Shown here one piece after another: positions 18,301-30,796 of a stretch of DNA of 64,000 nt (its first letter is position 1; each line of letters begins with the position of its first letter). Under the pieces are notes generated by a model. The model saw only the letters and a list, made by a program, of their open reading frames with translations. It was not told the origin of the DNA and ran no database searches. A program made the position numbers and the translations under genes. This DNA comes from Zobellia alginiliquefaciens (GTDB taxonomy: Bacteria; Bacteroidota; Bacteroidia; Flavobacteriales; Flavobacteriaceae): contig NZ_CP119758.1 in assembly GCF_029323795.1 (NCBI RefSeq), positions 3,162,001 to 3,226,000 of the forward strand. Reading direction: 5' to 3'.

Positions 18301-21300
18301 GATACAGATTCAGATAACGATGGTTGTCTAGATGCTGTAGAAGCTGGACATTTAGATACGGATAATGATGGTGAGGTAGATGGCTCTGGCTATGATGCTA
18401 ACGGTCAGGTTACAGGGGCAGCAACGGCATATACCGGTACTACGAACGGAGTAACGACTGCTTCACAAACTAGTATTGATACAACGCCAACGAACCAAGA
18501 AGAACGCGTGGGTGACGATGCTACCTTTACAGTAGCGGCTTCAGCCCTAGACGCCTCTTCGTATTCTTCGGGGACGCCTACTTATGATGTGAATGCAGAT
18601 GCTGGTTTAACCTACCAATGGCAAGTGAGTACAAATTCTGGGTCAACGTTTTCAGACATTTCGGGAGCTACTAATTCCAGTTTAACTATTTCAGATGTTA
18701 CTCTTATCATGGATGGGAATATTTATAAAGTCCTGGTTAGTAGTGCTAACAACTCTTGTCCAGAAGAAGCTCAAGCTACATTAACGGTAATAAATAATGT
18801 AGATGCTATAGATGATTCTGCAGGTATAACAGCTGTAGAAGGTTTCTTTGGTGTTACGGATGTGTTGAATGTATTTGATAATGATGAATTTAATGGTGCA
18901 GTACTCAATCCTACTAGCGTAACTATTACGCCGGTTACCAATGGACCTTTAACGGTAAACGGGGATGGTTCTGTAGATGTAGCGAATAATACAGGCACAG
19001 GCTCTTACACAGTTAACTATCAAATTTGTGATGCCGCCAATCCTACAAATTGCGATACAGCTACGGTTACGGTAAATGTTGGAGTGAATAGTTTGCCAAC
19101 TGCTCAAGATGATGAGGTTTCAATTGCTCAAGATACAAGTAATAACAGTATTGACGTATTGGCCAATAATGGTAATGGTCCTGATTCCTTTGGAGGTGAC
19201 GGTCCTAATGCCGGAGCAATTACCCTCCCAAGTACTACGAGTACTAATGGGGGTACGGTCTCTATAGATAATAATAGTACGCCTTTAGATCCAACAGATG
19301 ATACCGTATTGTATACACCTGCAGCAGGTTATAGCGGAGCAGATTCTTTTACCTATACCATTACAGATGCAAATAACGATTCGTCTACTGCTACTGTGAA
19401 CGTAACCGTGGTTCCAACTCCGACTATTGCTATTAATGTCGTTGCTGTGGATGATATTATAAATGCAACGGAAGACGATAGTCCGGTGACGATTTCTGGT
19501 ACTACAACCAATGTCGAGGATGGACAAATAGCAACGGTAATCTTGAACGGAACTACCTATTCTCCTTCGGTTACTTCAGGGGCATGGACATTCAATATCA
19601 CAGCTATCGAAGCACAAGCTTTAGACCCTACGGAAACCATTACTGCCGATGTGGAAAATAGTTTAGGTACTTCAGCAGTTCAAGCCACTAGAGATATTCA
19701 ACATATCACTACGCTACCTGTACCGGTCTTGGAAATAGACGACATCACCGCGGACAATATCCTGAACGCTACGGAAGCGGGAGGAACGGTAGCGGTAACG
19801 GGAACGGTAAGCGGTGACTTCAACACCGGGGATACGGTGACCTTAACGGTGGACGGAACGGATTATACGGGAACGGTAGATGCAGCCGGAGATTACAGTA
19901 TCGACGTACCGGGCAGTGCCTTGGCAGCCGATAGTGATAATACGGTAGATGGTAGCGTAACGACAACGGATGCCGCCGGGAACAGCGCAACGGTAACGGA
20001 TACACAATTGTATTCGGTGGATACCACATTGCCAGTTCCAGTACTAGACATCGACGATATCACCGCGGACAATATCCTGAACGCTACGGAAGCGGGAGGA
20101 ACGGTAGCGGTAACGGGAACGGTAAGCGGTGACTTCAACACCGGTGATACGGTGACCTTAACGGTGGACGGAACGGATTATACGGGAACTATCGATGCAG
20201 CCGGAGATTACAGTATCGACGTACCGGGCAGCGCATTGGCCTCCGATGGCGATACCACGGTGGACGGAAGCGTAACGACAACGGATGCCGCCGGAAACTC
20301 GGCAAGTGCTACGGATACACAATTGTATTCGGTAGATACCACATTGCCAGTTCCAGTACTAGACATCGACGATATCACCGCGGACAATATCCTGAACGCT
20401 ACGGAAGCGGGAGGAACGGTAGCGGTAACGGGAACGGTAAGCGGTGACTTCAACACCGGTGATACGGTGACCTTAACGGTGGACGGAACGGATTATACGG
20501 GAACTATCGATGCAGCCGGAGATTACAGTATCGACGTACCGGGCAGCGCATTGGCCTCCGATGGCGATACCACGGTGGACGGAAGCGTAACGACAACGGA
20601 TGCCGCCGGAAACTCGGCAAGTGCTACGGATACACAATTGTATTCGGTAGATACCACATTGCCAGTTCCAGTACTAGACATCGACGATATCACCGCGGAC
20701 AACATCCTGAACGCTACGGAAGCGGGAGGAACGGTAGCGGTAACGGGAACGGTAAGCGGTGACTTCAACACCGGGGATACGGTGACCTTAACGGTGGACG
20801 GAACGGATTATACGGGAACGGTAGATGCAGCCGGAGATTACAGTATCGACGTACCGGGCAGCGCATTGGCCTCCGATGGCGATACCACGGTGGACGGAAG
20901 CGTAACGACAACGGATGCCGCCGGGAACAGCGCAACGGTGACGGATACACAATTGTATTCGGTGGATACTACCTTACCGGTACCGGTCTTGGAAATAGAC
21001 GACATTACCGCGGACAATATCCTGAACGCTACGGAAGCGGGAGGAACGGTAGCGGTAACGGGAACGGTAAGCGGTGACTTCAACACCGGGGATACGGTGA
21101 CCTTAACGGTCGACGGAACGGATTATACGGGAACCATCGATGCAGCCGGAGATTACAGTATCGACGTACCGGGAAGCGCATTGGCCTCCGATGGCGATAC
21201 CACGGTGGACGGAAGCGTAACGACAACGGATGCCGCCGGGAACAGCGCAACGGTAACGGATACACAATTGTATTCGGTGGATACTACGGTACCGGTACCA

Positions 21301-24300
21301 GTACTGGAAATAGACGACATTACCGCGGACAACATCCTAAACGCAACGGAAGCAGGAGGAACGGTAGCGGTAACGGGAACGGTAAGCGGTGACTTCAACA
21401 CCGGTGATACGGTGACCTTAACGGTCGACGGAACAAATTATACCGGAACCATCGATGCAGCCGGAGATTACAGTATCGACGTACCGGGCAGCGCATTGGC
21501 CTCCGATGGCGATACCACGGTGGACGGAAGCGTAACGACAACGGATGCCGCCGGGAACAGCGCAACGGTAACGGATACACAATTGTATTCGGTGGATACG
21601 ACGGTACCTGTACCGGTCTTGGAAATAGACGACATTACCGCGGACAATATCCTGAACGCTACGGAAGCGGGAGGAACGGTAGCGGTAACGGGAACGGTAA
21701 GCGGTGACTTCAACACCGGGGATACGGTGACCTTAACGGTGGACGGAACGGATTATACGGGAACGGTAGATGCAGCCGGAGATTACAGTATCGACGTACC
21801 GGGCAGTGCCTTGGCAGCCGATAGTGATAATACGGTAGATGGTAGCGTAACGACAACGGATGCCGCCGGGAACAGCGCAACGGTAACGGATACACAATTG
21901 TATTCGGTGGATACCACATTGCCAGTTCCAGTACTAGACATCGACGATATCACCGCGGACAATATCCTGAACGCTACGGAAGCGGGAGGAACGGTAGCGG
22001 TAACGGGAACGGTAAGCGGTGACTTCAACACCGGTGATACGGTGACCTTAACGGTGGACGGAACGGATTATACGGGAACTATCGATGCAGCCGGAGATTA
22101 CAGTATCGACGTACCGGGCAGCGCATTGGCCTCCGATGGCGATACCACGGTGGACGGAAGCGTAACGACAACGGATGCCGCCGGAAACTCGGCAAGTGCT
22201 ACGGATACACAATTGTATTCGGTAGATACCACATTGCCAGTTCCAGTACTAGACATCGACGATATCACCGCGGACAATATCCTGAACGCTACGGAAGCGG
22301 GAGGAACGGTAGCGGTAACGGGAACGGTAAGCGGTGACTTCAACACCGGTGATACGGTGACCTTAACGGTGGACGGAACGGATTATACGGGAACTATCGA
22401 TGCAGCCGGAGATTACAGTATCGACGTACCGGGCAGCGCATTGGCCTCCGATGGCGATACCACGGTGGACGGAAGCGTAACGACAACGGATGCCGCCGGA
22501 AACTCGGCAAGTGCTACGGATACACAATTGTATTCGGTAGATACCACATTGCCAGTTCCAGTACTAGACATCGACGATATCACCGCGGACAATATCCTGA
22601 ACGCTACGGAAGCGGGAGGAACGGTAGCGGTAACGGGAACGGTAAGCGGTGACTTCAACACCGGTGATACGGTGACCTTAACGGTGGACGGAACGGATTA
22701 TACGGGAACTATCGATGCAGCCGGAGATTACAGTATCGACGTACCGGGCAGCGCATTGGCCTCCGATGGCGATACCACGGTGGACGGAAGCGTAACGACA
22801 ACGGATGCCGCCGGAAACTCGGCAAGTGCTACGGATACACAATTGTATTCGGTAGATACCACATTGCCAGTTCCAGTACTAGACATAGACGATATCACCG
22901 CGGACAACATCCTGAACGCAACGGAAGCGGGAGGAACGGTAGCGGTAACGGGAACGGTAAGCGGTGACTTCAACACCGGGGATACGGTGACCTTAACGGT
23001 GGACGGAACGGATTATACGGGAACGGTAGATGCAGCCGGAGATTACAGTATCGACGTACCGGGCAGCGCATTGGCCTCCGATGGCGATACCACGGTGGAC
23101 GGAAGCGTAACGACAACGGATGCCGCCGGGAACAGCGCAACGGTGACGGATACACAATTGTATTCGGTGGATACTACCTTACCGGTACCGGTCTTGGAAA
23201 TAGACGACATTACCGCGGACAATATCCTGAACGCTACGGAAGCGGGAGGAACGGTAGCGGTAACGGGAACGGTAAGCGGTGACTTCAACACCGGGGATAC
23301 GGTGACCTTAACGGTGGACGGAACGGATTATACGGGAACGGTAGATGCAGCCGGAGATTACAGTATCGACGTACCGGGAAGCGCATTGGCCTCCGATGGC
23401 GATACCACGGTGGACGGAAGCGTAACGACAACGGATGCCGCCGGGAACAGCGCAACGGTGACGGATACACAATTGTATTCGGTGGATACTACCTTACCGG
23501 TACCGGTCTTGGAAATAGACGACATTACCGCGGACAACATCCTAAACGCAACGGAAGCAGGAGGAACGGTAGCGGTAACGGGAACGGTAAGCGGTGACTT
23601 CAACACCGGTGATACGGTGACCTTAACGGTCGACGGAACGGATTATACGGGAACCATCGATGCAGCCGGAGATTACAGTATCGGCGTACCGGGAAGCGCA
23701 TTGGCCTCCGATGGCGATACCACGGTGGACGGAAGCGTAACGACAACGGATGCCGCCGGGAACAGCGCAACGGTGACGGATACACAATTGTATTCGGTGG
23801 ATACTACCTTACCGGTACCGGTCTTGGAAATAGACGACATTACCGCGGACAACATCCTGAACGCAACGGAAGCAGGAGGAACGGTAGCGGTAACGGGAAC
23901 GGTAAGCGGTGACTTCAACACCGGTGATACGGTGACCTTAACGGTGGACGGAACGGATTATACGGGAACGGTAGATGCAGCCGGAGATTACAGTATCGAC
24001 GTACCGGGAAGCGCATTGGCCTCCGATGGCGATACCACGGTGGACGGAAGCGTAACGACAACGGATGCCGCCGGGAACAGCGCAACGGTGACGGATACAC
24101 AATTGTATTCGGTGGATACTACCTTACCGGTACCGGTCTTGGAAATAGACGACATTACCGCGGACAATATCCTGAACGCTACGGAAGCGGGAGGAACGGT
24201 AGCGGTAACGGGAACGGTAAGCGGTGACTTCAACACCGGGGATACGGTGACCTTAACGGTGGACGGAACGGATTATACGGGAACGGTAGATGCAGCCGGA

Positions 24301-27300
24301 GATTACAGTATCGACGTACCGGGAAGCGCATTGGCCTCCGATGGCGATACCACGGTGGACGGAAGCGTAACGACAACGGATGCCGCCGGGAACAGCGCAA
24401 CGGTGACGGATACACAATTGTATTCGGTGGATACTACCTTACCGGTACCGGTCTTGGAAATAGACGACATTACCGCGGACAACATCCTGAACGCAACGGA
24501 AGCAGGAGGAACGGTAGCGGTAACGGGAACGGTAAGCGGTGACTTCAACACCGGTGATACGGTGACCTTAACGGTGGACGGAACGGATTATACGGGAACG
24601 GTAGATGCAGCCGGAGATTACAGTATCGACGTACCGGGAAGCGCATTGGCCTCCGATGGCGATACCACGGTGGACGGAAGCGTAACGACAACGGATGCCG
24701 CCGGGAATACGGCAAGTGCTACGGATACACAATTGTATTCGGTGGATACTACGGTACCGGTACCAGTACTGGAAATAGACGACATTACCGCGGACAACAT
24801 CCTAAACGCAACGGAAGCAGGAGGAACGGTAGCGGTAACGGGAACGGTAAGCGGTGACTTCAACACCGGTGATACGGTGACCTTAACGGTCGACGGAACA
24901 AATTATACCGGAACCATCGATGCAGCCGGAGATTACAGTATCGACGTACCGGGCAGCGCATTGGCCTCCGATGGCGATACCACGGTGGACGGAAGCGTAA
25001 CGACAACGGATGCCGCCGGGAACAGCGCAACGGTGACGGATACACAATTGTATTCGGTGGATACTACCTTACCGGTACCGGTCTTGGAAATAGACGACAT
25101 TACCGCGGACAATATCCTGAACGCTACGGAAGCGGGAGGAACGGTAGCGGTAACGGGAACGGTAAGCGGTGACTTCAACACCGGGGATACGGTGACCTTA
25201 ACGGTGGACGGAACGGATTATACGGGAACGGTAGATGCAGCCGGAGATTACAGTATCGACGTACCGGGCAGCGCATTGGCCTCCGATGGCGATACCACGG
25301 TGGACGGAAGCGTAACGACAACGGATGCCGCCGGGAACAGCGCAACGGTGACGGATACACAATTGTATTCGGTGGATACTACCTTACCGGTACCGGTCTT
25401 GGAAATAGACGACATTACCGCGGACAATATCCTGAACGCTACGGAAGCGGGAGGAACGGTAGCGGTAACGGGAACGGTAAGCGGTGACTTCAACACCGGG
25501 GATACGGTGACCTTAACGGTGGACGGAACGGATTATACGGGAACGGTAGATGCAGCCGGAGATTACAGTATCGACGTACCGGGAAGCGCATTGGCCTCCG
25601 ATGGCGATACCACGGTGGACGGAAGCGTAACGACAACGGATGCCGCCGGGAACAGCGCAACGGTAACGGATACACAATTGTATTCGGTGGATACCACATT
25701 GCCAGTTCCAGTACTAGACATCGACGATATCACCGCGGACAACATTTTAAATGCAGCGGAAGCAGGAGGAACGGTAGCGGTAACGGGAACGGTAAGCGGT
25801 GACTTCAACACCGGGGATACGGTGACCTTAACGGTCGACGGAACGGATTATACGGGAACCATCGATGCAGCCGGAGATTACAGTATCGACGTACCGGGCA
25901 GTGCCTTGGCCTCCGATGGCGATACCACGGTGGACGGAAGCGTAACGACAACGGATGCCGCTGGGAATACGGGAACGGTAACGGATACACAGGCATATAC
26001 GGTGGATACCACATCACCTGCTGTCTCTATAAATGTTGTGGCTGGGGATGATATTATAAATGATACGGAAGATGACAATCCGGTTACTATTAGTGGTACA
26101 ACTTCAAATGTGGAGAACGGTCAAACTGTGACGGTGAACTTAAACGGTGAGACGTATACCGCAATTGTTTCCGGCAATGCTTGGACTTTGGATATTCCTG
26201 CAGCGGATGCCCAAGCACTTCCTGCAAATGCAACCATTACAGCAGATGTTAGCGACCTTGGTGGCAACGCTGCTGTCCAAGGAACAAGGGATGTTGAACA
26301 TGATGCAACTCCACCGGTACCTGTACTGAGTATAGGTGACATTACGGCGGACAACATACTAAACGGAGCAGAAGCTGGTGCCGATGTTACCGTAACAGGA
26401 AATGTTACTGGTGATTTCAATACAGGTGATACGGTCACGTTAACGGTTGACGGAACCGATTATACAGGAACTGTTGATGCGGCGGGTGATTATAGTATCG
26501 ATATACCGGGCAGTATCTTGGCGGCCGATGGCGATACTACCGTAGAGGGAAGTTTTACAACAACGGATGCAGCTGGAAACAGCACAACCGTGACGGAAGC
26601 CAAAACCTATACAGTAGATACGGTAAGTCCTGCTCCTGTACTTTCAATAAATGATATCACTGCGGACAATATACTCAATGCCACGGAGGCAGGAGGAACC
26701 GTAGCGGTAACGGGAACGGTAAGCGGTGATTTCAACACCGGTGATACGGTGACCTTAACGGTGGACGGAACGGATTATACGGGAACCATCGATGCAGCTG
26801 GAGATTACAGTATCGATGTACCGGGCAGCGCATTGGCCTCCGATACGGATACCACGGTGGACGGAAGCGTAACGACAACGGATGCCGCCGGAAACAGCAC
26901 AACCTTGACGGAAGCCAAAACCTATACAGTAGATACGGTAAACCCTGCTCCTGTTCTTTCAATAGACAACGTTACAGCGGACAATATACTGAACGCTACG
27001 GAAGCGGGTGCTGATGTAACGGTAACCGGAAATGTTACTGGGGATTTTAACGATGGAGATATAGTGACATTAACCGTAGATGGTACAGATTATACCGGTG
27101 CTGTAGATGCTTTAGGGGCATACAGTATAGATATACCAGGAAGTGCTTTGGCAGCGGATAATGATACCACTATAGACGGAAGTATTTCTACAACCGATAT
27201 CAACGGAAATACAGGCACATCTGCAGAAATAAAAACATATAGTGTAGATGATATAGCCCCTGTGGCAACCGTAATCGTTGATGATATTACAAACGATAAT

Positions 27301-28215
27301 AGTATTAACGCAGCTGAAGCAGGTTCTGACATTCCAATAACAGGAATGGTAAGTGGAGATTTCAATGAGAATGACCCGGTAACCATAGTTGTAAATGGGA
27401 ATACTTATACAGGCACGGTAGATGCTCTTGGTAATTTTAGTATTGATGTTCCGGGAAGCGATTTGGTGGCGGATAATGATTCTTCAATTGAAGTAAGCCT
27501 TACCACTTTAGATACTGCAGGGAATAGTACTTCGGTGAACGAAAGCAAATCTTATGCAGTAGATATTGTAGATAACGACCTTGATAATGATGGACTTACC
27601 AATGATGAGGAAGACGATTTGGGAACAGATCCTAATAACCCTGATTCTGATGGGGACGGTATTAATGATGGTCAAGAAGTATTAGATGCTACTGATCCGT
27701 TGAATGATTGTGATTCAATTGATGGTACACCTCTGGACAGTTCAGATTGTGATAGCGACGGACTTACCAACGCGGAGGAAGCCATTAGGGGAACGGATCC
27801 TAATATAGCTGATACCGATGAAGATATGATTTTAGACGGTCAGGAAGTCTCGGATAATACGGACCCATTAAACGCATGTAGTTCTATAGGTGGTACTCCG
27901 CCGGAAACTGTGGTCTGTGGTATTTCTGTAGAGAATGATTTGGTAACGCCAGAGCTCAACGAGGGTCGATTCCTTATTGAAAACATAGAGAGTTACCCAC
28001 AAAATACCGTAAAAATCTTTAACCGATGGGGTATTAAAGTGTTTGAGATAGATGGATACGATAATGAGGCCAACGTATTTACGGGAATGTCTACAGGAAG
28101 GATAACTATTAGAGCTAATGATGAGTTGCCAGTAGGCGTGTACTTTTATATTATTGAGTACGTGGCCGGTGATAATAATCAAAGTTTATCTGGATACCTA
28201 TATATCAATCGATAA
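15316..28215 (+). CDS. giant repetitive T9SS-secreted adhesin (4299 aa)
   Basis: After a signal peptide ([13 protein letters not shown]), residues about 20-340 resemble the N-terminal region of the two smaller sorted proteins in this locus. Then come VCBS/cadherin-like modules (about 490-900), a calcium-binding thrombospondin-3-like stretch (about 920-1030; [19 protein letters not shown]), Ig- and cadherin-like modules (1090-1365), an A-type module (about 1370-1466), 20 near-identical 105-aa modules (1467-3566), a second A module, four diverged 105-aa modules, more thrombospondin-3-like repeats (from about 4086) and a gliding-associated type B C-terminal sorting domain (about 4205-4299; [28 protein letters not shown]). 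It is expected to be exported by Sec and T9SS and held on the cell surface as a long adhesin. Size and layout recall SprB-type gliding adhesins, but no sprF-like gene is adjacent. Confidence 0.92.
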   Translation: MKNFYLIGFLILFCSMSINAQDGLNISGADISITPGATVRVLNGDFRVSGDAEVKNESAISVDGNWLNNNSTGQVFTTDSEGTVILTKTTDVTTVGGSTTTLFYNLVLEVDQASLEVNTIVGGSVSGTNLGVINLNDSRLDLNSNTLQITNSLIGALISNEGYIVSEDVLNESKVMWQTSPLSSTQEKYTIPFATTAGELIPLSIERASGDLGVITVSTYSVGSDMLPLPMQPEAVVTMLDEGGGDLNSTSVNRFWQLDKTGTGEADLTLTYTEDEVPSNGEANLSAYRYDTNVDRWQKKGAAVLDASANTLMIERISEFSPWTLSEGESPIIDLNEFTAGVDHELPFRPTTNSVGIFVNNPFVASDDGSISSATIEFAGHVDPLELLYVVQGAGGDPYFFTTTTQSNVYTVGSSSIRITQSLNNFTIEESSGGSILNEDFVDFLNLLRYGDLSDPYTDGPRTAAITITDTSSRTATATSKINVYTTAPVAVDDANTIIANNTGTVTGNVLTGGTPDSGTGLTVSEVDVYPAQVGVPYETLYGTFTINMDGSYSYDVDETNSAVTGLKNGESIQDIVSYTLKDENDLIDYGILTITIDGVDEAPVALDNTDEINVVTEVSVSGNIISDIGVDGADFIDRGLSTLVWENEFSAPGGVFAGVSAPVNGQNRTISGVTLDFTSTDPSAIGINDQNQTVVQTGTNGGHTGYLLFAIDADTNPSADTELTIDFTEPVFNLGFLITDIDFPQGSSWQDQIKIKGYLDGTESNFNFTTTGGVVNAGNDTYYGIGSAIPSDATGNVNVFFEEPINQLVLSYNYGPDATDADQLGQIAGVSDIYWQGENPNIVISEIDGSAANVNAVYTGIYGSIVVQSDGSYTYTPDTNNPLVANLLIGDTLTETFEYRLSDGSNSDTANLIIVLRGTQFDSDEDGVIDSVDLDDDNDGILDTAENAGGFDPNVDDDSDGIENYKDSDFGIDANGDGVVDSFDIDSDGVSDHLDTDSDNDGCLDAVEAGHLDTDNDGEVDGSGYDANGQVTGAATAYTGTTNGVTTASQTSIDTTPTNQEERVGDDATFTVAASALDASSYSSGTPTYDVNADAGLTYQWQVSTNSGSTFSDISGATNSSLTISDVTLIMDGNIYKVLVSSANNSCPEEAQATLTVINNVDAIDDSAGITAVEGFFGVTDVLNVFDNDEFNGAVLNPTSVTITPVTNGPLTVNGDGSVDVANNTGTGSYTVNYQICDAANPTNCDTATVTVNVGVNSLPTAQDDEVSIAQDTSNNSIDVLANNGNGPDSFGGDGPNAGAITLPSTTSTNGGTVSIDNNSTPLDPTDDTVLYTPAAGYSGADSFTYTITDANNDSSTATVNVTVVPTPTIAINVVAVDDIINATEDDSPVTISGTTTNVEDGQIATVILNGTTYSPSVTSGAWTFNITAIEAQALDPTETITADVENSLGTSAVQATRDIQHITTLPVPVLEIDDITADNILNATEAGGTVAVTGTVSGDFNTGDTVTLTVDGTDYTGTVDAAGDYSIDVPGSALAADSDNTVDGSVTTTDAAGNSATVTDTQLYSVDTTLPVPVLDIDDITADNILNATEAGGTVAVTGTVSGDFNTGDTVTLTVDGTDYTGTIDAAGDYSIDVPGSALASDGDTTVDGSVTTTDAAGNSASATDTQLYSVDTTLPVPVLDIDDITADNILNATEAGGTVAVTGTVSGDFNTGDTVTLTVDGTDYTGTIDAAGDYSIDVPGSALASDGDTTVDGSVTTTDAAGNSASATDTQLYSVDTTLPVPVLDIDDITADNILNATEAGGTVAVTGTVSGDFNTGDTVTLTVDGTDYTGTVDAAGDYSIDVPGSALASDGDTTVDGSVTTTDAAGNSATVTDTQLYSVDTTLPVPVLEIDDITADNILNATEAGGTVAVTGTVSGDFNTGDTVTLTVDGTDYTGTIDAAGDYSIDVPGSALASDGDTTVDGSVTTTDAAGNSATVTDTQLYSVDTTVPVPVLEIDDITADNILNATEAGGTVAVTGTVSGDFNTGDTVTLTVDGTNYTGTIDAAGDYSIDVPGSALASDGDTTVDGSVTTTDAAGNSATVTDTQLYSVDTTVPVPVLEIDDITADNILNATEAGGTVAVTGTVSGDFNTGDTVTLTVDGTDYTGTVDAAGDYSIDVPGSALAADSDNTVDGSVTTTDAAGNSATVTDTQLYSVDTTLPVPVLDIDDITADNILNATEAGGTVAVTGTVSGDFNTGDTVTLTVDGTDYTGTIDAAGDYSIDVPGSALASDGDTTVDGSVTTTDAAGNSASATDTQLYSVDTTLPVPVLDIDDITADNILNATEAGGTVAVTGTVSGDFNTGDTVTLTVDGTDYTGTIDAAGDYSIDVPGSALASDGDTTVDGSVTTTDAAGNSASATDTQLYSVDTTLPVPVLDIDDITADNILNATEAGGTVAVTGTVSGDFNTGDTVTLTVDGTDYTGTIDAAGDYSIDVPGSALASDGDTTVDGSVTTTDAAGNSASATDTQLYSVDTTLPVPVLDIDDITADNILNATEAGGTVAVTGTVSGDFNTGDTVTLTVDGTDYTGTVDAAGDYSIDVPGSALASDGDTTVDGSVTTTDAAGNSATVTDTQLYSVDTTLPVPVLEIDDITADNILNATEAGGTVAVTGTVSGDFNTGDTVTLTVDGTDYTGTVDAAGDYSIDVPGSALASDGDTTVDGSVTTTDAAGNSATVTDTQLYSVDTTLPVPVLEIDDITADNILNATEAGGTVAVTGTVSGDFNTGDTVTLTVDGTDYTGTIDAAGDYSIGVPGSALASDGDTTVDGSVTTTDAAGNSATVTDTQLYSVDTTLPVPVLEIDDITADNILNATEAGGTVAVTGTVSGDFNTGDTVTLTVDGTDYTGTVDAAGDYSIDVPGSALASDGDTTVDGSVTTTDAAGNSATVTDTQLYSVDTTLPVPVLEIDDITADNILNATEAGGTVAVTGTVSGDFNTGDTVTLTVDGTDYTGTVDAAGDYSIDVPGSALASDGDTTVDGSVTTTDAAGNSATVTDTQLYSVDTTLPVPVLEIDDITADNILNATEAGGTVAVTGTVSGDFNTGDTVTLTVDGTDYTGTVDAAGDYSIDVPGSALASDGDTTVDGSVTTTDAAGNTASATDTQLYSVDTTVPVPVLEIDDITADNILNATEAGGTVAVTGTVSGDFNTGDTVTLTVDGTNYTGTIDAAGDYSIDVPGSALASDGDTTVDGSVTTTDAAGNSATVTDTQLYSVDTTLPVPVLEIDDITADNILNATEAGGTVAVTGTVSGDFNTGDTVTLTVDGTDYTGTVDAAGDYSIDVPGSALASDGDTTVDGSVTTTDAAGNSATVTDTQLYSVDTTLPVPVLEIDDITADNILNATEAGGTVAVTGTVSGDFNTGDTVTLTVDGTDYTGTVDAAGDYSIDVPGSALASDGDTTVDGSVTTTDAAGNSATVTDTQLYSVDTTLPVPVLDIDDITADNILNAAEAGGTVAVTGTVSGDFNTGDTVTLTVDGTDYTGTIDAAGDYSIDVPGSALASDGDTTVDGSVTTTDAAGNTGTVTDTQAYTVDTTSPAVSINVVAGDDIINDTEDDNPVTISGTTSNVENGQTVTVNLNGETYTAIVSGNAWTLDIPAADAQALPANATITADVSDLGGNAAVQGTRDVEHDATPPVPVLSIGDITADNILNGAEAGADVTVTGNVTGDFNTGDTVTLTVDGTDYTGTVDAAGDYSIDIPGSILAADGDTTVEGSFTTTDAAGNSTTVTEAKTYTVDTVSPAPVLSINDITADNILNATEAGGTVAVTGTVSGDFNTGDTVTLTVDGTDYTGTIDAAGDYSIDVPGSALASDTDTTVDGSVTTTDAAGNSTTLTEAKTYTVDTVNPAPVLSIDNVTADNILNATEAGADVTVTGNVTGDFNDGDIVTLTVDGTDYTGAVDALGAYSIDIPGSALAADNDTTIDGSISTTDINGNTGTSAEIKTYSVDDIAPVATVIVDDITNDNSINAAEAGSDIPITGMVSGDFNENDPVTIVVNGNTYTGTVDALGNFSIDVPGSDLVADNDSSIEVSLTTLDTAGNSTSVNESKSYAVDIVDNDLDNDGLTNDEEDDLGTDPNNPDSDGDGINDGQEVLDATDPLNDCDSIDGTPLDSSDCDSDGLTNAEEAIRGTDPNIADTDEDMILDGQEVSDNTDPLNACSSIGGTPPETVVCGISVENDLVTPELNEGRFLIENIESYPQNTVKIFNRWGIKVFEIDGYDNEANVFTGMSTGRITIRANDELPVGVYFYIIEYVAGDNNQSLSGYLYINR
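19714..26013 (+). repeat. 20 tandem copies of a 315-bp coding repeat (105 aa)
   Basis: The array spans 6300 bases, exactly 20 x 315, with no indels between units. Each unit begins (L/V)PVPVL(E/D)IDDITADN and ends QLYSVDTT or similar. Units differ only at a few positions: E/D, V/I in [30 protein letters not shown]. Copies are nearly identical also at synonymous sites and are visibly richer in G and C than flanking sequence. Confidence 0.97.
26311..27570 (+). repeat. four diverged 315-bp repeats at the end of the adhesin array
   Basis: Four further units start at 26311, 26626, 26941 and 27256, each again exactly 315 bases. They keep the frame ITADN...ATEAG...GDFN...DGTDYTG but differ widely in codons. 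The second unit retains a block nearly identical to the main array. Confidence 0.92.
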
Positions 28216-28229
28216 AGAAAACCATACTA

Positions 28230-28272
28230 AAAAAAGTAACCTCAAGGCCAAAGCTTTGGGGTTACTTTTTTA
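28230..28272. terminator. bidirectional terminator after giant adhesin
   Basis: An 11-bp stem (AGTAACCTCAA/TTGGGGTTACT, one G-T pair) is preceded by an A-run and followed by a T-run, 14 bases after the adhesin stop. It could also stop minus-strand transcription. Confidence 0.8.
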
Positions 28273-28585
28273 CTGGAATATCAGTTTGAAAGCATACGGA
28301 GTTAAAGAGAAAGATAGAATTGCTCAATGACTCTTGTATTGCCATTTCAACTTGATTACTCTTCCATGAAGAAAAGATATCGGCATAGAAAATGAATTGG
28401 ACGGCCAATTATTGAAAGACGGGCATTCCACTGAAAAGAGAATAAATGATAGTACAGATTTTATTAAATAGGGTACACGAATGCCAGATACAATACAATG
28501 CCTTAGTGGTTTGTAGCCAACACCTTCCTTAAAGTGTCCATTCCCGTAGTGAGTTGAGTTGTGAATCTATATAAAAGAAGAAGAG
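28273..28585. other. intergenic region between convergent cassettes 1 and 2
   Basis: About 310 bases with only short open frames and no recognisable domain. No repeat, RNA or promoter was identified. It may contain decayed coding sequence, but nothing supports a particular family. Confidence 0.4.
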
Positions 28586-29746
28586 TTATTCTTGGTTTAT
28601 ATATATAAATCCTTGGTGCTTAAGACCAATATCCTTTAAATCTATAGTATAGAAATAAACGCCTGCTGGTAATTTTTTGGCAGTATTATAAACTCCATTA
28701 ACATTAGCGGTGCCTTCAAAGGTATTGTCATAGTTGGTGGCCTCGTAGACAGAACGCCCCCATCTGTTAAAAATGGTAAGTTTGTTATTAGGTGATATGG
28801 AAACGGCTTTCAGAACAAAAAAATCGGCATTACCATCCCCATTTGGGGTTAAGAGGTAGTTGCCCAGATCCACACTTTGCATGCTAAGACTGCCTCCAAA
28901 AGTAATTACGGTATAATCGTCCGGAGTAAAAACATCCGAAGTTATTTCACCTTGTTCAAAATCACCATCCAGTCCCGTGTTTCCCAAATCTTCCCAAATA
29001 TTTCTTTCCGAATGCCAACCTACTACTCTTAGGTTTTCTATGGCATCAAGAAAACTAGACAGGTTACTTTCTGTATCCCACCCTAAGGTTACTTTAGAAG
29101 GTGTTTTCGTATCTAAGTCCCAAAATTCCTGATTACTGATAGCTATGAGTATATCCGTTCTGTTTTCGGTGTAAAATGATGTGCGAAAAGTAGAAGGACT
29201 GTTAGGGTCCTCATAAAAATAAGCCGACTTGGCATTTTCATTAATTTCGTCCGAAGCTAGTTTTAATGGTCTTAATTTATCAAAATGACCAATAGGAAAG
29301 ATAAAGTCCTTTTTATTTTTTACCGAAGCGTATCCGTTTACTTTCGTAAAGTTGGCATCGCCATTATAAAAGGAGTTGTTAATGTATTCTATATTGGTAT
29401 CGACCAAAAATCTTGGGGTAACCAAATCTCCTGAAATAAAGTTGCTATTATTGGTAACACCAATACCAACTTCTAGTACAAGGTCATTATCTACAACAAT
29501 TTCCAAGTCCTTAAAAACAGGTCTAAAGGCACCACTAATGTAAGCTACATCTTCGTTATAAAATCCAGCTAGTCCTTTGTTCTCGTCAAAAGACCCGTCA
29601 TTTATCAAATCTTGGTAGAAACCGATTTGGGCATTTTCATGCATTTTTATATTGCCAAAATTATGAAACGAGTCTTGCGCAACCATTTGATGACTGCACA
29701 GACTACAAACAAAGCTGCCAAAGAAAATTATATGTTTTTTCATCAT
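28586..29746 (-). CDS. T9SS type B sorted surface protein, cassette 2
   Basis: The 386-aa protein has a signal peptide (SLCSHQMVAQ), an N-terminal beta-rich region (FHNFGNIKMHENAQIGFYQD, INDGSFDENKGLAGFY) and a C-terminal gliding-motility-associated sorting domain (about 300-386) with LLTPNGDGNADFF, LTIFNRWGRSVYEATNYDN and PAGVYFYTIDL. T9SS should deliver it to the surface. It is clearly paralogous to the 385-aa protein of cassette 3 along its whole length, and its N-terminal part resembles the start of the 4299-aa adhesin. It lies 8 bases after the 294-aa head protein and is probably translated from the same message. Confidence 0.9.
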   Translation of the reverse strand: MMKKHIIFFGSFVCSLCSHQMVAQDSFHNFGNIKMHENAQIGFYQDLINDGSFDENKGLAGFYNEDVAYISGAFRPVFKDLEIVVDNDLVLEVGIGVTNNSNFISGDLVTPRFLVDTNIEYINNSFYNGDANFTKVNGYASVKNKKDFIFPIGHFDKLRPLKLASDEINENAKSAYFYEDPNSPSTFRTSFYTENRTDILIAISNQEFWDLDTKTPSKVTLGWDTESNLSSFLDAIENLRVVGWHSERNIWEDLGNTGLDGDFEQGEITSDVFTPDDYTVITFGGSLSMQSVDLGNYLLTPNGDGNADFFVLKAVSISPNNKLTIFNRWGRSVYEATNYDNTFEGTANVNGVYNTAKKLPAGVYFYTIDLKDIGLKHQGFIYINQE

Positions 29747-29754
29747 AGTTCAGG

Positions 29755-30639
29755 TTACTTTCTCCAAGCTATTTCAATTAAGGCTTCTGGATACTCTACG
29801 GATATTCCGTTGCAATACGCCTGTAGAAATTCACCTTCGTTAAAATCAACATTTAAAGTTGCATCTTGGTTGCCATCGGCAGCGGTAATTACAAGGGCCG
29901 TAATAGGAATGAGCCCATCATTTTTTCGAATTTCAACGGTCCATGTATTGGCATTGTTGCTTTGTGCGGAAATTCCGGTTATAGTACCATTTCTAAGCAT
30001 GCGCCATCCTGTATTATCCGAATCGGCGCCATTAAACTGTCTTAGGTATGCGTTTGTGGTGATTGCACTGTTCATACCCCATCCGATCATGGTTCGGTCA
30101 ACACTTAGCCATTTCATTCTAGTCCCGTCATAGGCATAAAGGATTCCATCATCACCCATAAAAATCTGTCCGCTTTCGGTTCCTGTTGGAGTAATGGTAC
30201 TCGGTTGGATTCTTAGCGGTACGGCTGTACTTTCAATATCTAATTGGGCATTTGGTGTAGCGTTGTTTATACCAATGTTGCCCGTAGCGGAAAAACGTAT
30301 TCTTTCTATATCGTTTGTCTTTAGAATAAAGTCCTGTAAATCCGATGTGCCTATGTAATGAAGTAGGGGATTGGTTAAGGCATTGCCTGTAGAATTCCAA
30401 AAATCGACTGAATTGGTATCTATAGAGGGAATTTTTTTAAAGCCCGTGGCCGTATTCAAATACATTTTTTCTTCGTCCGTATTATATAATAGTGAACCAA
30501 TAACCGGATTTATTGAGGTGTTCATTTCTAAAGTAGTTGCTTGTGTGAGTCCAAATAAATAGTTGCCATCTATTTGTGAAACACTTTTAGTTGCTACCAA
30601 GGTTAGAATTATGGAGAAAGTGATATGTATTTGTCTCAT
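29755..30639 (-). CDS. secreted head/tip-like fibre protein, cassette 2
   Basis: The 294-aa protein has a signal peptide (LTLVATKSVSQ), a short version of the shared head module (NPVIGSLLYNTDEEKMYLN), a tail-fibre-like GNIGINNATPNAQLDIES motif, and a C-terminal beta-domain (TWTVEIRKNDGLIPITALV, QAYCNGISVEYP) resembling tip domains of virus and phage fibre proteins. It has no T9SS sorting signal. Its position between the 2211-aa stalk and the sorted 386-aa protein suggests a tip or adaptor role in one surface fibre. This role is inference. Confidence 0.75.
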   Translation of the reverse strand: MRQIHITFSIILTLVATKSVSQIDGNYLFGLTQATTLEMNTSINPVIGSLLYNTDEEKMYLNTATGFKKIPSIDTNSVDFWNSTGNALTNPLLHYIGTSDLQDFILKTNDIERIRFSATGNIGINNATPNAQLDIESTAVPLRIQPSTITPTGTESGQIFMGDDGILYAYDGTRMKWLSVDRTMIGWGMNSAITTNAYLRQFNGADSDNTGWRMLRNGTITGISAQSNNANTWTVEIRKNDGLIPITALVITAADGNQDATLNVDFNEGEFLQAYCNGISVEYPEALIEIAWRK

Positions 30640-30758
30640 GACCAGCTGATTGTATGTTTGGTTAATGGTGGGTTATAGGTGTTTTATCAGTTATAGTGTA
30701 AATATTTTAATAAGATTTTACTTTGTAATATAAGAGAAATTACGCAATTTTTAATTAT

Positions 30759-30786
30759 ATAGTATCGGCTAAGTTTCTGATACTAT
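30759..30786 (-). terminator. hairpin after the 2211-aa stalk gene, possible attenuator
   Basis: ATAGTATC and GATACTAT form a perfect 8-bp stem with a 12-base loop, starting 10 bases after the stalk stop codon. On the minus strand the following sequence is AT-rich but lacks a clean T-run. It may therefore be a partial terminator or mRNA-processing hairpin that lowers expression of the two downstream genes. Confidence 0.4.
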
Positions 30787-30796
30787 GTTAGTTTGG

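Noticed and set aside
19714-26013. Regularly spaced repeats that might suggest CRISPR, and a ladder of minus-strand frames of 61-82 codons every 315 bases
   Set aside because: The repeats are one continuous coding frame without unique spacers or cas genes. The antisense frames recur only because the unit length is a multiple of three, and they have no independent start signals or domains.
28273-28585. Possible decayed gene between the convergent cassettes
   Set aside because: Short frames on both strands can be read, but none starts properly or matches a family I recognise.
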